Positions 34,716 to 42,945 of a stretch of DNA of 64,000 bases are shown piece after piece. Each line of letters opens with the position of its first letter. Within the stretch, counting starts at the first letter, position 1. A program made the translations under genes and the position numbers. The notes under the pieces were generated by a model that saw only the letters and a program-made list of their open reading frames with translations, was not told where the DNA came from and did not search any database. The stretch spans positions 43,155 through 107,154 of the forward strand of contig CALEJB010000058.1 in the NCBI GenBank assembly GCA_937898675.1, read 5' to 3'. This DNA comes from an uncultured Prevotellaceae bacterium. GTDB lineage: Bacteria; Bacteroidota; Bacteroidia; Bacteroidales; Muribaculaceae.

Positions 34716-35716
34716 TGAGCGAGATGCTGCTCTCTTACATTGTACCGGTCTATAACACAGCGCCCTGTGTGACGGCGTGCCTGCAGTCCATCGTTGACCA
34801 AGGGCTGAGTGCCGATGAATATGAGGTGCTTGTTGTGGACGATGGCTCGACCGACGGCAGCAAGGCTGTTGTCGAGGCGTTTGCCCGTGAGCATCCCCAG
34901 GTGCGCCTCCTGTGCCAGGCCAATGCCGGCGTGAGCGCCGCCCGCAATCGGGCGCTTGACCATGCCCGCGGCCGCTATGTCCAGTTTGTGGACAGCGACG
35001 ACTGCCTCGTGCCCGCCGTGGTGGCGCCCTTGCTTGCGCAAGCCGTCAGCGAGTCGCTCGATGTGCTGCAGTTCGACTACCGCAGCATTGACCCCGACGG
35101 CAATGCGCTGGACGAGGGACCGCTCGATTCCTATCCTCCCGCCGATGTGGCGAGCGGGGTCGCGTTTTTGCATGACCATTGCCTGACGCCCTATGTGTGG
35201 CGTTTCCTGATTCGCCGCGACTACCTGGGCGAGCGCCGTTTCGACATCTCGCTCATCGTGTGCGAGGATGGTGCGCTCATTGCCGATTTCCTGCTCAACG
35301 CCCGTCGCGTGGCCTATCGCAACACGCTGGTCTATCACTATGTCAAGCGTCCCGGCAGCGCGATGAACAACCACGACCCTGAATACATGCGCCGCCGCAT
35401 CTTCAGCCAGATTGACTCCGCCGTGTCGATCGACGGCACCGTCAAGCGCTTTGAGGCCATGGCGGGCGAGGAGGCGCCGATTAGCGTGCCGGGCCTGCGC
35501 AATGTATATCTGTATTTTTCGATGACGCGGGCGCTCACCTGCGGCTGTGTGCCCGAGACGGTGGAGCGCATCCGTGCCGCGGGGCTTTATCCATTCCCGT
35601 GCGTGGGCCCCGAGGCCAACTATGTGGGCCGCAAGTGGAAGGTGATTCACCGCCTGATGATGCACCCCAAGCGCTGGGCGGCATTGAGCAAACTGTACAC
35701 AACCATAAAACGATAA
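34715..35716 (+). CDS. Glycosyltransferase family 2
   Basis: A 333-residue GT2 enzyme starting MSEMLLSYIVPVYNTAPCVTACLQSI, then YEVLVVDDGSTDGSKAVVEAF, NAGVSAARNRALDHARGRYVQFVDSDDCLVP with the metal motif. Its ATG (34715-34717) overlaps the stop of the VOC gene by one base; a GTG three bases earlier is also possible. The C-terminal region is helical with no obvious membrane anchor. Placed between acyl-assembly genes, it may transfer the finished modified sugar, but that rests on position. Confidence 0.9.
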   Translation: MSEMLLSYIVPVYNTAPCVTACLQSIVDQGLSADEYEVLVVDDGSTDGSKAVVEAFAREHPQVRLLCQANAGVSAARNRALDHARGRYVQFVDSDDCLVPAVVAPLLAQAVSESLDVLQFDYRSIDPDGNALDEGPLDSYPPADVASGVAFLHDHCLTPYVWRFLIRRDYLGERRFDISLIVCEDGALIADFLLNARRVAYRNTLVYHYVKRPGSAMNNHDPEYMRRRIFSQIDSAVSIDGTVKRFEAMAGEEAPISVPGLRNVYLYFSMTRALTCGCVPETVERIRAAGLYPFPCVGPEANYVGRKWKVIHRLMMHPKRWAALSKLYTTIKR

Positions 35717-35719
35717 ACG

Positions 35720-37315
35720 ATGGCTGCTTTTGTCTTTCGCAACCACACGGTCGAGGCATTTTGGGGCGACGACGGCGTTGCCTATTCGGGCTATGGCGAC
35801 ATCAGCCTGGTGCCTCGCGATGCGGACCGTTACATCTGGTTCTACCAGGTGCCTGTCAATGTCGACTCGGCAACGCTGGCTCGTGAAATTGATTCCTACC
35901 GCAACCAGCTGGACCTCGTGCTCGAAGCCGCCGATGACCGCAAGCCGTTCATTGTCTTCTCGCTGGTGAACCTGTTCCCGGTGCGCCTCACGGGTGATGA
36001 TTGGGCTGTGGCCGAGGCGATTGCCGCGTTCAACAGCCACATCGCAACCCTGGCCCAGGCGCGCCCCAATGTCAAGTGGGTGGATTTCTCGGAGTTCACT
36101 TCATGCTACGACATGGCTACGCTGGTCAACTGGAAGTTTTACCTCATGTCGCAGGCGTTGCCCAGCCCCAAACTGGCGCGGGATTTCAAACTGTGGTGGC
36201 AGCGCATCGAGGGTGAACTGGCGCTCAAGCGCAAGAAGTGCCTGGTCCTGGACCTAGACAACACCCTGTGGGGCGGCGTGCTGGGCGAGGACGGCATCGA
36301 CGGCATTGCACTGGGCGGCGACTATCCCGGCAAGGCGTTTGCCTGGTGGCAGCAGGCGTTGCTGCAGCTGCAGCAACGGGGCGTCATCCTGGCCGTGTGC
36401 AGCAAGAACAATGAGGCCGATGTGACGGAGGCGTGGGACAAGAATCCCTTTATGGTGCTCAAGCGTGAGCACTTCAGCGCTGTGCGCATCAACTGGAACG
36501 ACAAGGCCGCTAACATGCGTGAACTGGCGCAGGAACTCAACATCGGGCTCGACAGCATGGTGTTCATCGATGACAACCCTGCCGAGCGACAACTCATCAG
36601 CACGATGCTGCCCGAGGTGGAAGTACCCGAGTTCCCCGAGAAGCCATATCTCCTCATGCCATTTTTTAAGCAGTTGGTTGATAGATATTTCCGCGTCTAT
36701 GCGGTGACCGACGAGGACCGCGCCAAGACCGAGCAATACCGCGCCAACGCCCTGCGCAACGAGCAGCGCACGCGGTTTGAGGATTACGAGGATTACCTGC
36801 GCAGCCTGTCCATGGAACTGGACATTATCCCAGCCAATGAGCACAACCTGGCGCGCATCGCCCAGATGACGCAGAAGACCAACCAGTTCAATCTCACCAC
36901 CATGCGCTACAGCGAGGACGACTTGCGATTCCAGTTGTCCAACCACTGGCGCATCTATTGCCTGAGCGTCAAGGACTGCTTTGGCGACAACGGCATCACG
37001 GGCGCTATCACGGTGATACCGCAGGGCGGACAGTTGGCCGAAATCTCCTCGCTGCTCATGAGTTGCCGCATCTTGGGCCGCGGCATCGAGACCGCTTTTG
37101 TCAACGCGGTCATCAACAGGCTTTACAGCGAGGGCGTGAGCAAGGTAACGGCACGGTATTTGCCCACTGCCAAGAATGGTCAGACGGCCGATTTTTGGGA
37201 CCGCGTGGGCATGCGGACAACCTCGGTAGCCAGCGGCGGCGAAAAGAATTATGTGCTCAAGCTGTACCAGCCCCTTGACATCAAGGAGTATTACAAGATC
37301 AATTGGCAGCAATAG
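35720..37315 (+). CDS. FkbH-type HAD-IIIC enzyme with GNAT-like C-terminus
   Basis: A 531-residue protein. The N-terminal 170 residues are the SGNH/FkbH-leader-like region; KKCLVLDLDNTLWGGVLGEDG starts the HAD domain near 173 with both aspartates, VCSKNNEADV is motif II and MVFIDDNPAERQ motif IV. Residues about 370-531 are GNAT-like (MTQKTNQFNLTTMRYSEDDL, ISSLLMSCRILGRGIETAFV). FkbH enzymes take 1,3-bisphosphoglycerate, remove phosphate and load glyceryl on a carrier protein. A carrier (ACP-4) with a canonical DSL motif follows 41 bases downstream, the partner one would expect. Confidence 0.92.
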   Translation: MAAFVFRNHTVEAFWGDDGVAYSGYGDISLVPRDADRYIWFYQVPVNVDSATLAREIDSYRNQLDLVLEAADDRKPFIVFSLVNLFPVRLTGDDWAVAEAIAAFNSHIATLAQARPNVKWVDFSEFTSCYDMATLVNWKFYLMSQALPSPKLARDFKLWWQRIEGELALKRKKCLVLDLDNTLWGGVLGEDGIDGIALGGDYPGKAFAWWQQALLQLQQRGVILAVCSKNNEADVTEAWDKNPFMVLKREHFSAVRINWNDKAANMRELAQELNIGLDSMVFIDDNPAERQLISTMLPEVEVPEFPEKPYLLMPFFKQLVDRYFRVYAVTDEDRAKTEQYRANALRNEQRTRFEDYEDYLRSLSMELDIIPANEHNLARIAQMTQKTNQFNLTTMRYSEDDLRFQLSNHWRIYCLSVKDCFGDNGITGAITVIPQGGQLAEISSLLMSCRILGRGIETAFVNAVINRLYSEGVSKVTARYLPTAKNGQTADFWDRVGMRTTSVASGGEKNYVLKLYQPLDIKEYYKINWQQ

Positions 37316-37356
37316 TGCAGTGCATTTAGTATAATCGGAATAATTGGAAGACAGTC

Positions 37357-37575
37357 ATGGAAGAAAAGATAATAGAACTCATGCGCGAGGTGTTCGGCAT
37401 TGACGATGTGCCCGCCGGCTTGTCGCAAAAGAACTGCGACCGCTGGGACTCGCTGCGCCATCTGACGCTGGCGTCCGAAATCGAGGACGCCTTTGACATT
37501 GAACTCGAACCCGAGGAAATTGCCGTGATGACGGACTTTGCCAAGGTCGTCGAGATGGTCAAGTCTAAACTTTAA
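37357..37575 (+). CDS. Acyl carrier protein (ACP-4, FkbH partner)
   Basis: A 72-residue carrier: IIELMREVFGIDDVPAGLSQKNCDRWDSLRHLTLASEIEDAFDIEL, with Ser32 in a canonical WDSL. It is the only one of the four carriers in the locus with a normal DSL motif, and it differs in sequence from ACP-1/-3. Adjacent to FkbH it is the probable glyceryl carrier. A terminator follows at 37600-37640. Confidence 0.9.
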   Translation: MEEKIIELMREVFGIDDVPAGLSQKNCDRWDSLRHLTLASEIEDAFDIELEPEEIAVMTDFAKVVEMVKSKL

Positions 37576-37599
37576 CAGGCAGAGAAGAGGCAACGGGCT

Positions 37600-37640
37600 G
37601 CGGATTTTTCTGTATCTACCAGAGAAATCCGCGGTTTTTT
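37600..37640 (+). terminator. Rho-independent terminator after ACP-4
   Basis: GCGGATTTTTCT (37600-37611) and AGAGAAATCCGC (37621-37632) make a 12-pair stem (one G-T) with a 9-base loop, followed by GG and TTTTTT (37635-37640). It probably marks the end of the acyl-assembly transcript; the next acyltransferase begins only 17 bases after the T-run. Confidence 0.8.
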
Positions 37641-37656
37641 GATTTTTACGGCAAAG

Positions 37657-38700
37657 ATGGAACGGCAGCGCATTGCATACATTGACTTCATGAAGTGCCT
37701 GTGCATCATGCTCATTGTGATGTATCACATTGACCATGAATTCTTCAATTATCTGCTCCCTGGATTGAACGATGCCCTGCAGGCTTTCCGCTTGCCGATG
37801 TACTATTTTATCTCGGGCATCTTTTTCAAACTCTACGGCGGCTTTGCCGATTTCACGCGGCGCAAGGTGAACAACATCATCGTGCCGTTTGTGTTTTTCG
37901 TGGTGCTCGCTTTTGGGGCGCATGGCGTGGAATGGGCGCTGCGCATTGCCGTGGGCGCCGAGGCCATTGACCTGCGGCCGGCGATGCTCGTCGAACCGTT
38001 CTACCTTCGCTACTGGCCAGTGACCACGCCGTTGTGGTTCCTGCTCAGTCTGTTTTGGGTGAATGTCATCTTCTATGCCTTGCAGCGATGGGTGCGCAGC
38101 GTGGCGTTAGGAGTGAGGAGTGAGGCGTTAGGAGTGCTGGCGGCAACCGTAGGCATTGCTGCTGGCGGCTGTGTGCTGGCGGTCAACAAGATAGAACTGC
38201 CGCTGATGCTCGACACTTCGCTGGTGGCGTTGCCTTATTTCGTGCTGGGGTGGGGGATGAAGCGCTTGGGCGCGCTCGAGGCCTCGCGGCGGGATCGCTG
38301 GGGCTGGCTGGTGCTGTGCGCCGTGGCCGTGCCCATCTATTGCATGAGCGAGTTCATGAACCTGCACTTCCAGGTGCTGCCCGCCATTTGGAAACTCTAC
38401 CTGTTGCCGTTTGTGGCGATATTGGCTCTGTTTTGGGCATGCAAGCCTCTGCCGCGCATCCCCGTGATGTGCCATTTTGGCCGTTATTCGCTCATCATCC
38501 TGGGCACCCATCCCTTGCTGTTCCTCCCCATTCGCTCGCTGCTCATCCTGCGCGGCGGCATGGAACCAGGAGTGGCGCTCACGCTGGCAGTGTTCGCATT
38601 GACCATGCTGCTCGAGTGGCCCGTCATCTGGCTGCTCAAGACCTGTGCTCCGCGCTTTACTGCCCAAAAACCGTTCTTGAAAGAAAATTGGAAAATTTGA
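37657..38700 (+). CDS. Membrane acyltransferase (acyltransferase 3 family)
   Basis: A 347-residue polytopic protein: RIAYIDFMKCLCIMLIVMYHIDHEF at 4-28 with conserved histidine, FRLPMYYFISGIFFKLYGG, then about nine more hydrophobic segments, and FGRYSLIILGTHPLLFLP at the C-terminal block. Start: ATG at 37657; a TTG at 37639 six codons earlier lies in the T-run of the terminator and is unlikely. It sits directly downstream of a terminator, so it depends on read-through or an unseen promoter. The next gene begins one base after its stop. Confidence 0.87.
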   Translation: MERQRIAYIDFMKCLCIMLIVMYHIDHEFFNYLLPGLNDALQAFRLPMYYFISGIFFKLYGGFADFTRRKVNNIIVPFVFFVVLAFGAHGVEWALRIAVGAEAIDLRPAMLVEPFYLRYWPVTTPLWFLLSLFWVNVIFYALQRWVRSVALGVRSEALGVLAATVGIAAGGCVLAVNKIELPLMLDTSLVALPYFVLGWGMKRLGALEASRRDRWGWLVLCAVAVPIYCMSEFMNLHFQVLPAIWKLYLLPFVAILALFWACKPLPRIPVMCHFGRYSLIILGTHPLLFLPIRSLLILRGGMEPGVALTLAVFALTMLLEWPVIWLLKTCAPRFTAQKPFLKENWKI

Positions 38701-38701
38701 C

Positions 38702-39820
38702 ATGAAGAATATCTTTCGTTTACCCTTCGGCAAGTCGCCCTCGGGCAAATCCCGAATGCGCACGATTGTGACCGCGCTGTGCACAATTTTTGCCGTTCTC
38801 GCGGCGTTTGCCTTGCTGTTCTCGGCCTATGGCGGCCGCGTGGCCCCGCTGGTGTGGAAACTGCCCGCCATGGCGACGCTGGTCCTGCCTGTGGTAGCGG
38901 TGGCGGCGCTTGTCTTACTGGCCGTGCTGGCGGGGTTCAAGCAGTGGCCTGCGGCGCTCGTCCTTGTGGGGGCCTTCTGCCTGTCGTGGCCCACGCTGCG
39001 CCTCATCGCCCCGTGCAACATTGTCAGCGTCGAGGCCGACACCTGCAAGACGCATCTCAAGGTCTTGACGATGAATGTCACCCAGTTTAACTGGGCCGAC
39101 AACGACACCTGCCCCAGTGCCAACATGCGCTACATCCTCGACCAGGACGCCGACATTGTGGTGATTCAGGAGGGCCTGGTGTATTTCTCCTATGAGCACT
39201 TGGCGACCGTCAAGCCCATGCTCGAGGAACTGTATGAGAAATATCCCTATCGCAAGAAGCACTTCTTTGATGTGGGCATACTTTCCAAATATCCGTTTAC
39301 CGAGGTGCCTTCGCCCATGCCCAACGACTCGCTTAATTACTACATCAAGGCCTGGGATGTCGATGCCCCCGGCGGAAACCTGCGCGTGGTGGGCATGCAC
39401 TTGAGTTCGTTGAGCCTCACCGACAACGACCGCGACATTATCGACAAGATGAACACGCACAGCGACCGCAAGGGCCGCATCCGCTCGGTGAAGAATAAAC
39501 TGGGCGCCGCCTTTGTGGCCCATGCCCAAGAGGCTGCGGCAATGCGCGAGTTCATCGACAACACCGCCGGCGACTTGCTCATCATGGGCGACATGAATGA
39601 CACGCCGGGCTCGTTTACCTACCGCACCATCTGCGGCGACGACGTTAGGGACGCATGGGCCGATGTGGGTTTCGGTCCCATGTACACCTATCACGACCAC
39701 CACCTGTATGTCAAGATTGACCACATCCTCTACCGCGGCGGCCTCAAGCCGCTGGCGTGCCGCAGCGACAGGGCCGGCGAGAGCGACCACTATCCCATGG
39801 TCGCCACCTTTGAGCGATAG
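38702..39820 (+). CDS. Membrane-anchored endonuclease/exonuclease/phosphatase-family protein
   Basis: A 372-residue protein with three N-terminal membrane segments (about 20-43, 52-77, 82-100) and then an EEP domain facing the periplasm. Active-site pieces are LTMNVTQFNWAD near 120, IQEGLVYF, GMHLSSLS, IMGDMNDTPGS, IDHILYR and the final ESDHYPMVATF. The family cleaves phosphodiester bonds in nucleic acids, lipids or sugar phosphates. In Bacteroidales this membrane architecture is common and usually unassigned. It is immediately downstream of the acyltransferase, so they may be co-transcribed. Confidence 0.88.
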   Translation: MKNIFRLPFGKSPSGKSRMRTIVTALCTIFAVLAAFALLFSAYGGRVAPLVWKLPAMATLVLPVVAVAALVLLAVLAGFKQWPAALVLVGAFCLSWPTLRLIAPCNIVSVEADTCKTHLKVLTMNVTQFNWADNDTCPSANMRYILDQDADIVVIQEGLVYFSYEHLATVKPMLEELYEKYPYRKKHFFDVGILSKYPFTEVPSPMPNDSLNYYIKAWDVDAPGGNLRVVGMHLSSLSLTDNDRDIIDKMNTHSDRKGRIRSVKNKLGAAFVAHAQEAAAMREFIDNTAGDLLIMGDMNDTPGSFTYRTICGDDVRDAWADVGFGPMYTYHDHHLYVKIDHILYRGGLKPLACRSDRAGESDHYPMVATFER

Positions 39821-39877
39821 CACACTAAAACCGCCTTGCGCCCGTTCATTATATAAAGAACTATCATACCCGACTAC

Positions 39878-41302
39878 ATGACTCATCTCACAAGATATAC
39901 CCTGTGGATGGCCGGCGCGGTGATGGCGCTGGCTGCCCTGTGTTCCTCGTGCATCGAGGACGGTTTCACCACCTCGCCGAGCGATGTGCTGGCATTTAAC
40001 CGCGACACCGTGGCGTTTGACACGGTCATCACGCTGCAAGGCACCGCCACCAAGCAGATGGTGGTCTATAACCACAGCCCCAAGCAAATCAACATCTCGT
40101 CCATCAAGGTGGCGGGACTGACCGACAAGGGCCATTTTCACCTGAATGTGGACGGCGTGCGCGGCGATGAGTTCCAGAATGTGGAAATTCGCGGCAATGA
40201 CTCTATTTTCATCTTCATCGAGGCCAAACTTGACGAGATGGAACGCAACGAGCCCACCTTGCTCGAGGACCGCCTGGAGTTTGTGACCAACGGCGTGGAG
40301 CAGAGCGTGCTGCTCACGGCATGGGGCCAGGATGTGGTGCGCATCAACGGCGACACCATTGCGCGCAGCACCCGTTTCACTGCCGACAAGCCCTATCTGA
40401 TTTACGACACCTTGTTCGTTGACCAGCGCGCCACGCTTACCATCGACGCAGGCGCCACGCTACTCTTCCACGACAAGGGCGCCCTGCGCTGTGCGGGCCG
40501 CATGCTCGCCAATGGCACCGCCGAGGCGCCTGTGACCTTCAGGGGCGACCGTCTGGACCGCGTGGTGGGCACCACCAGTTTTGACATCATGTCGGGCCAG
40601 TGGGGCGGCGTTATCTTCACCCCGCCCACCATGGGCAATGTGCTCAAGCACGTGGTCATGAAGGGCAGCAGCATCGGCATGCACTGTAGCGCCGATGATA
40701 CCACCCGCTGTGCCCTCAAACTCGTGAACTGCGTGCTCACCAATTCGGCTTCCACTGTGCTGGCGACGGCTACCTGCTATGTCGAGGCCATCGGCACCGA
40801 GTTCAGCGACGCCGCCGAGGAGGTGGCCTACTTTGCCGGCGGCAAGGTGATGATGAGCCAGTGCACCTTTGCCAACTACTACCTGTTCAAGGCACCCGAG
40901 TTCCCGATAGTCAATGTCTATAATGTGCAGTACACCAACGGCTCGACAGGCAAAATCAAGGCCCGCTTCGACAACTGCATCCTCTACGGCCTCTCCCCCG
41001 ACATCAACGAGGGCAACCTCGACGAGTTTGACGTGTATATGCGCTACTGCCTGTTCAGGAGCGCGGGCGAGGACGACAGTCATTTCATCAACTGCGTGTG
41101 GGACGCCGACCCGTGCTACCTCACCGTGCGCGACGACCACATCTTCGACTACCGCTTGGGCAACGAGAGCGCCGCCATCGGCAAGGGCAACCCTGCCTTG
41201 TGCCCCGCCGAAGCGCGATATGACCGCTACGGCAACGACCGCCTGGCCCGCGGTGCCATCGACCTGGGCGCCTATGTGTGGGTCCCTGCTGCTGAACAAT
41301 AA
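39878..41302 (+). CDS. Secreted lipoprotein with right-handed beta-helix
   Basis: A 474-residue lipoprotein. The signal peptide (1-24) ends ALCSSC with Cys25 as the lipidation site. After an Ig-like region (about 35-140, KQMVVYNHSPKQINISSIKVAG) comes a parallel beta-helix typical of polysaccharide-lyase-like or choice-of-anchor proteins: LTIDAGATLLFHDKGALRCAGRMLANGTAEAPVTFRG, WGGVIFTPPTMGNVLKHVVMKG. The GTAEAPVTF-type segments are found in many Bacteroidetes proteins of unknown function. No catalytic motif was recognised. Confidence 0.83.
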   Translation: MTHLTRYTLWMAGAVMALAALCSSCIEDGFTTSPSDVLAFNRDTVAFDTVITLQGTATKQMVVYNHSPKQINISSIKVAGLTDKGHFHLNVDGVRGDEFQNVEIRGNDSIFIFIEAKLDEMERNEPTLLEDRLEFVTNGVEQSVLLTAWGQDVVRINGDTIARSTRFTADKPYLIYDTLFVDQRATLTIDAGATLLFHDKGALRCAGRMLANGTAEAPVTFRGDRLDRVVGTTSFDIMSGQWGGVIFTPPTMGNVLKHVVMKGSSIGMHCSADDTTRCALKLVNCVLTNSASTVLATATCYVEAIGTEFSDAAEEVAYFAGGKVMMSQCTFANYYLFKAPEFPIVNVYNVQYTNGSTGKIKARFDNCILYGLSPDINEGNLDEFDVYMRYCLFRSAGEDDSHFINCVWDADPCYLTVRDDHIFDYRLGNESAAIGKGNPALCPAEARYDRYGNDRLARGAIDLGAYVWVPAAEQ

Positions 41303-41322
41303 CCGCCCAAAATATTCAGATT

Positions 41323-42834
41323 ATGAAAAGATTTATTCTTTTGTCGATGCTTGTGATAGCGTTGACTTGTAATGTTTTAGCCCAATCTGTGCAGACGGCG
41401 CAGGCGCCTAAGCATGAGTTTCGCGGCGCGTGGATGCACATCATCGGCCAGGGACAGTATGCCAAGATGACGCCTGCCGAGACGCGTGAGTACCTCGTCA
41501 GGCAGCTTGACTTGCTGCAGCGTGCCAACTGCAATGCCATCATCTGGCAAATCCGCCCGCAGGCCGATGCGGCCTATCCCAGCAGCCTCGAGCCGTGGAC
41601 CCGCTGGCTCACCGGCAAACCCGGCATGGCGCCCAGCCCGGCGTGGGACCCCCTGCAGTTCATGATTGACCAGTGCCACCAGCGTGGCATGGAACTGCAC
41701 GCTTGGATCAACCCCTATCGCGTGACCAGCGGCCCCGATGACCAGCCTGCCAAGGGCCATGTCTATTACAAGCATCCCGAGTGGTTCCTCAAGTATGCCG
41801 ACGGCAAGTTGTATTTCGACCCGGGGCTGCCCGAGTGTCGCGACTTCATCGACAAGGTGGTGCGTGACATTATTGGCCGCTACGATGTGGACGCCATCCA
41901 CATGGACGACTATTTCTATCCCTATCCCAAGGAGGGCGCCGAGTTTCCTGACACCGCCTCCTATGCCCGCTATGGCAATGGCCAGGACATCCACGACTGG
42001 CGCCGCCACAATGTGGACCTGCTCATCGAGCAACTGCATGGCAGCATCATGGAGGTGAAGCCCTGGGTGCGCCTGGGCATCAGCCCCTTTGGCATCTGGC
42101 GCAACAAGGCCAGCGACCCCGACGGCAGCGACACGCGCGGCCTGCAGTGCTACGACGCCCTGTATGCCGACTGTCCCAAGTGGACTGCCGAGGGCTGGGT
42201 GGACTACATGGTGCCCCAACTCTATTGGGAACTGGAGCACAAGGCGGCCAGCGACCTCACCCTCATGCACTGGTGGAACGACCATGCCAACGGCCGCCAC
42301 ATGTACTACGGCCAGGCTGTGCGCAATGTGATGACTCACAAAGACATTGCTGAAGAGGCCGGCGATACCCTCAACCCCACGCAGCTCGACCACAAGATGC
42401 GCATCCAGCGCTCGCTGCCCGATGTGCACGGCGTGACCTGGTGGCCCGGATATGATGTCGCCAAGAACTTTAACGGCGTGCTCGACTCGCTGGCCAACAA
42501 CCAGACGAGCCATCCCGCCCTCATTCCCGCCTACACTTGGCTCGACAGCACCGCTCCCGAGGCGGTGACCAACCTCAAGGTCAATATGGTGGACGGCAAG
42601 AAATGCCTGACCTGGATGCCGCACCAGTGCGACGACCCCATGCAGCAGGCTGTGCGCTATGCCGTTTACCGCATCCCCAAGGGCGCAAAGCGTGACAATG
42701 CGCTTGACGCGGGCGCCAACATCGTGGCCATCACGGGCGGCACTCAATATGCGCTGCCCGACGACGGCAAGTGGCAATATGCCGTCACCGCGCTCGACCG
42801 CTGCTGGAACGAGAGCACTCCCGTGTGGAAGTAG
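41323..42834 (+). CDS. GHL10/DUF187 glycoside-hydrolase-like secreted protein
   Basis: A 503-residue secreted protein: signal peptide 1-20 (ending NVLAQ), then EFRGAWMHIIGQGQYAKM, the start of the GHL10 barrel. CNAIIWQIRPQADAAYPSSLEPW, GMELHAWINPYRV, FDPGLPECRDFI, YDVDAIHMDDYFYPYP (the probable acidic residues), VRLGISPFGIWRN and YMVPQLYWELEH follow. Relatives include peptidoglycan-active lytic or digestive enzymes. C-terminal about 110 residues (PEAVTNLKVN) are fibronectin-like. A strong terminator at 42857-42894 closes the unit. Confidence 0.9.
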   Translation: MKRFILLSMLVIALTCNVLAQSVQTAQAPKHEFRGAWMHIIGQGQYAKMTPAETREYLVRQLDLLQRANCNAIIWQIRPQADAAYPSSLEPWTRWLTGKPGMAPSPAWDPLQFMIDQCHQRGMELHAWINPYRVTSGPDDQPAKGHVYYKHPEWFLKYADGKLYFDPGLPECRDFIDKVVRDIIGRYDVDAIHMDDYFYPYPKEGAEFPDTASYARYGNGQDIHDWRRHNVDLLIEQLHGSIMEVKPWVRLGISPFGIWRNKASDPDGSDTRGLQCYDALYADCPKWTAEGWVDYMVPQLYWELEHKAASDLTLMHWWNDHANGRHMYYGQAVRNVMTHKDIAEEAGDTLNPTQLDHKMRIQRSLPDVHGVTWWPGYDVAKNFNGVLDSLANNQTSHPALIPAYTWLDSTAPEAVTNLKVNMVDGKKCLTWMPHQCDDPMQQAVRYAVYRIPKGAKRDNALDAGANIVAITGGTQYALPDDGKWQYAVTALDRCWNESTPVWK

Positions 42835-42856
42835 GCATTTATGCCCATAGCATGCT

Positions 42857-42894
42857 AAAAACCAAGGAACACGTTTGTTGTTTCTTGGTTTTTT
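42857..42894 (+). terminator. Terminator after the GHL10 gene
   Basis: AAAACCAAGGAAC (42857-42869) pairs with GTTTCTTGGTTTT (42880-42892) with one G-T pair; a T-run follows to 42894. The loop region contains the -33 element of the valS promoter. Confidence 0.75.
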
Positions 42895-42904
42895 CGTAAC
42901 TTTG
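42874..42904 (+). promoter_or_regulatory. valS promoter
   Basis: TTTG at 42874-42877, 19 bases, then TAACTTTG at 42897-42904: a full consensus match, 42 bases before the valS ATG. It overlaps the upstream terminator hairpin. Confidence 0.8.
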
Positions 42905-42945
42905 CGGTTTGTAAAGAAAAAACCGAAATAAACATATTTTTTATC

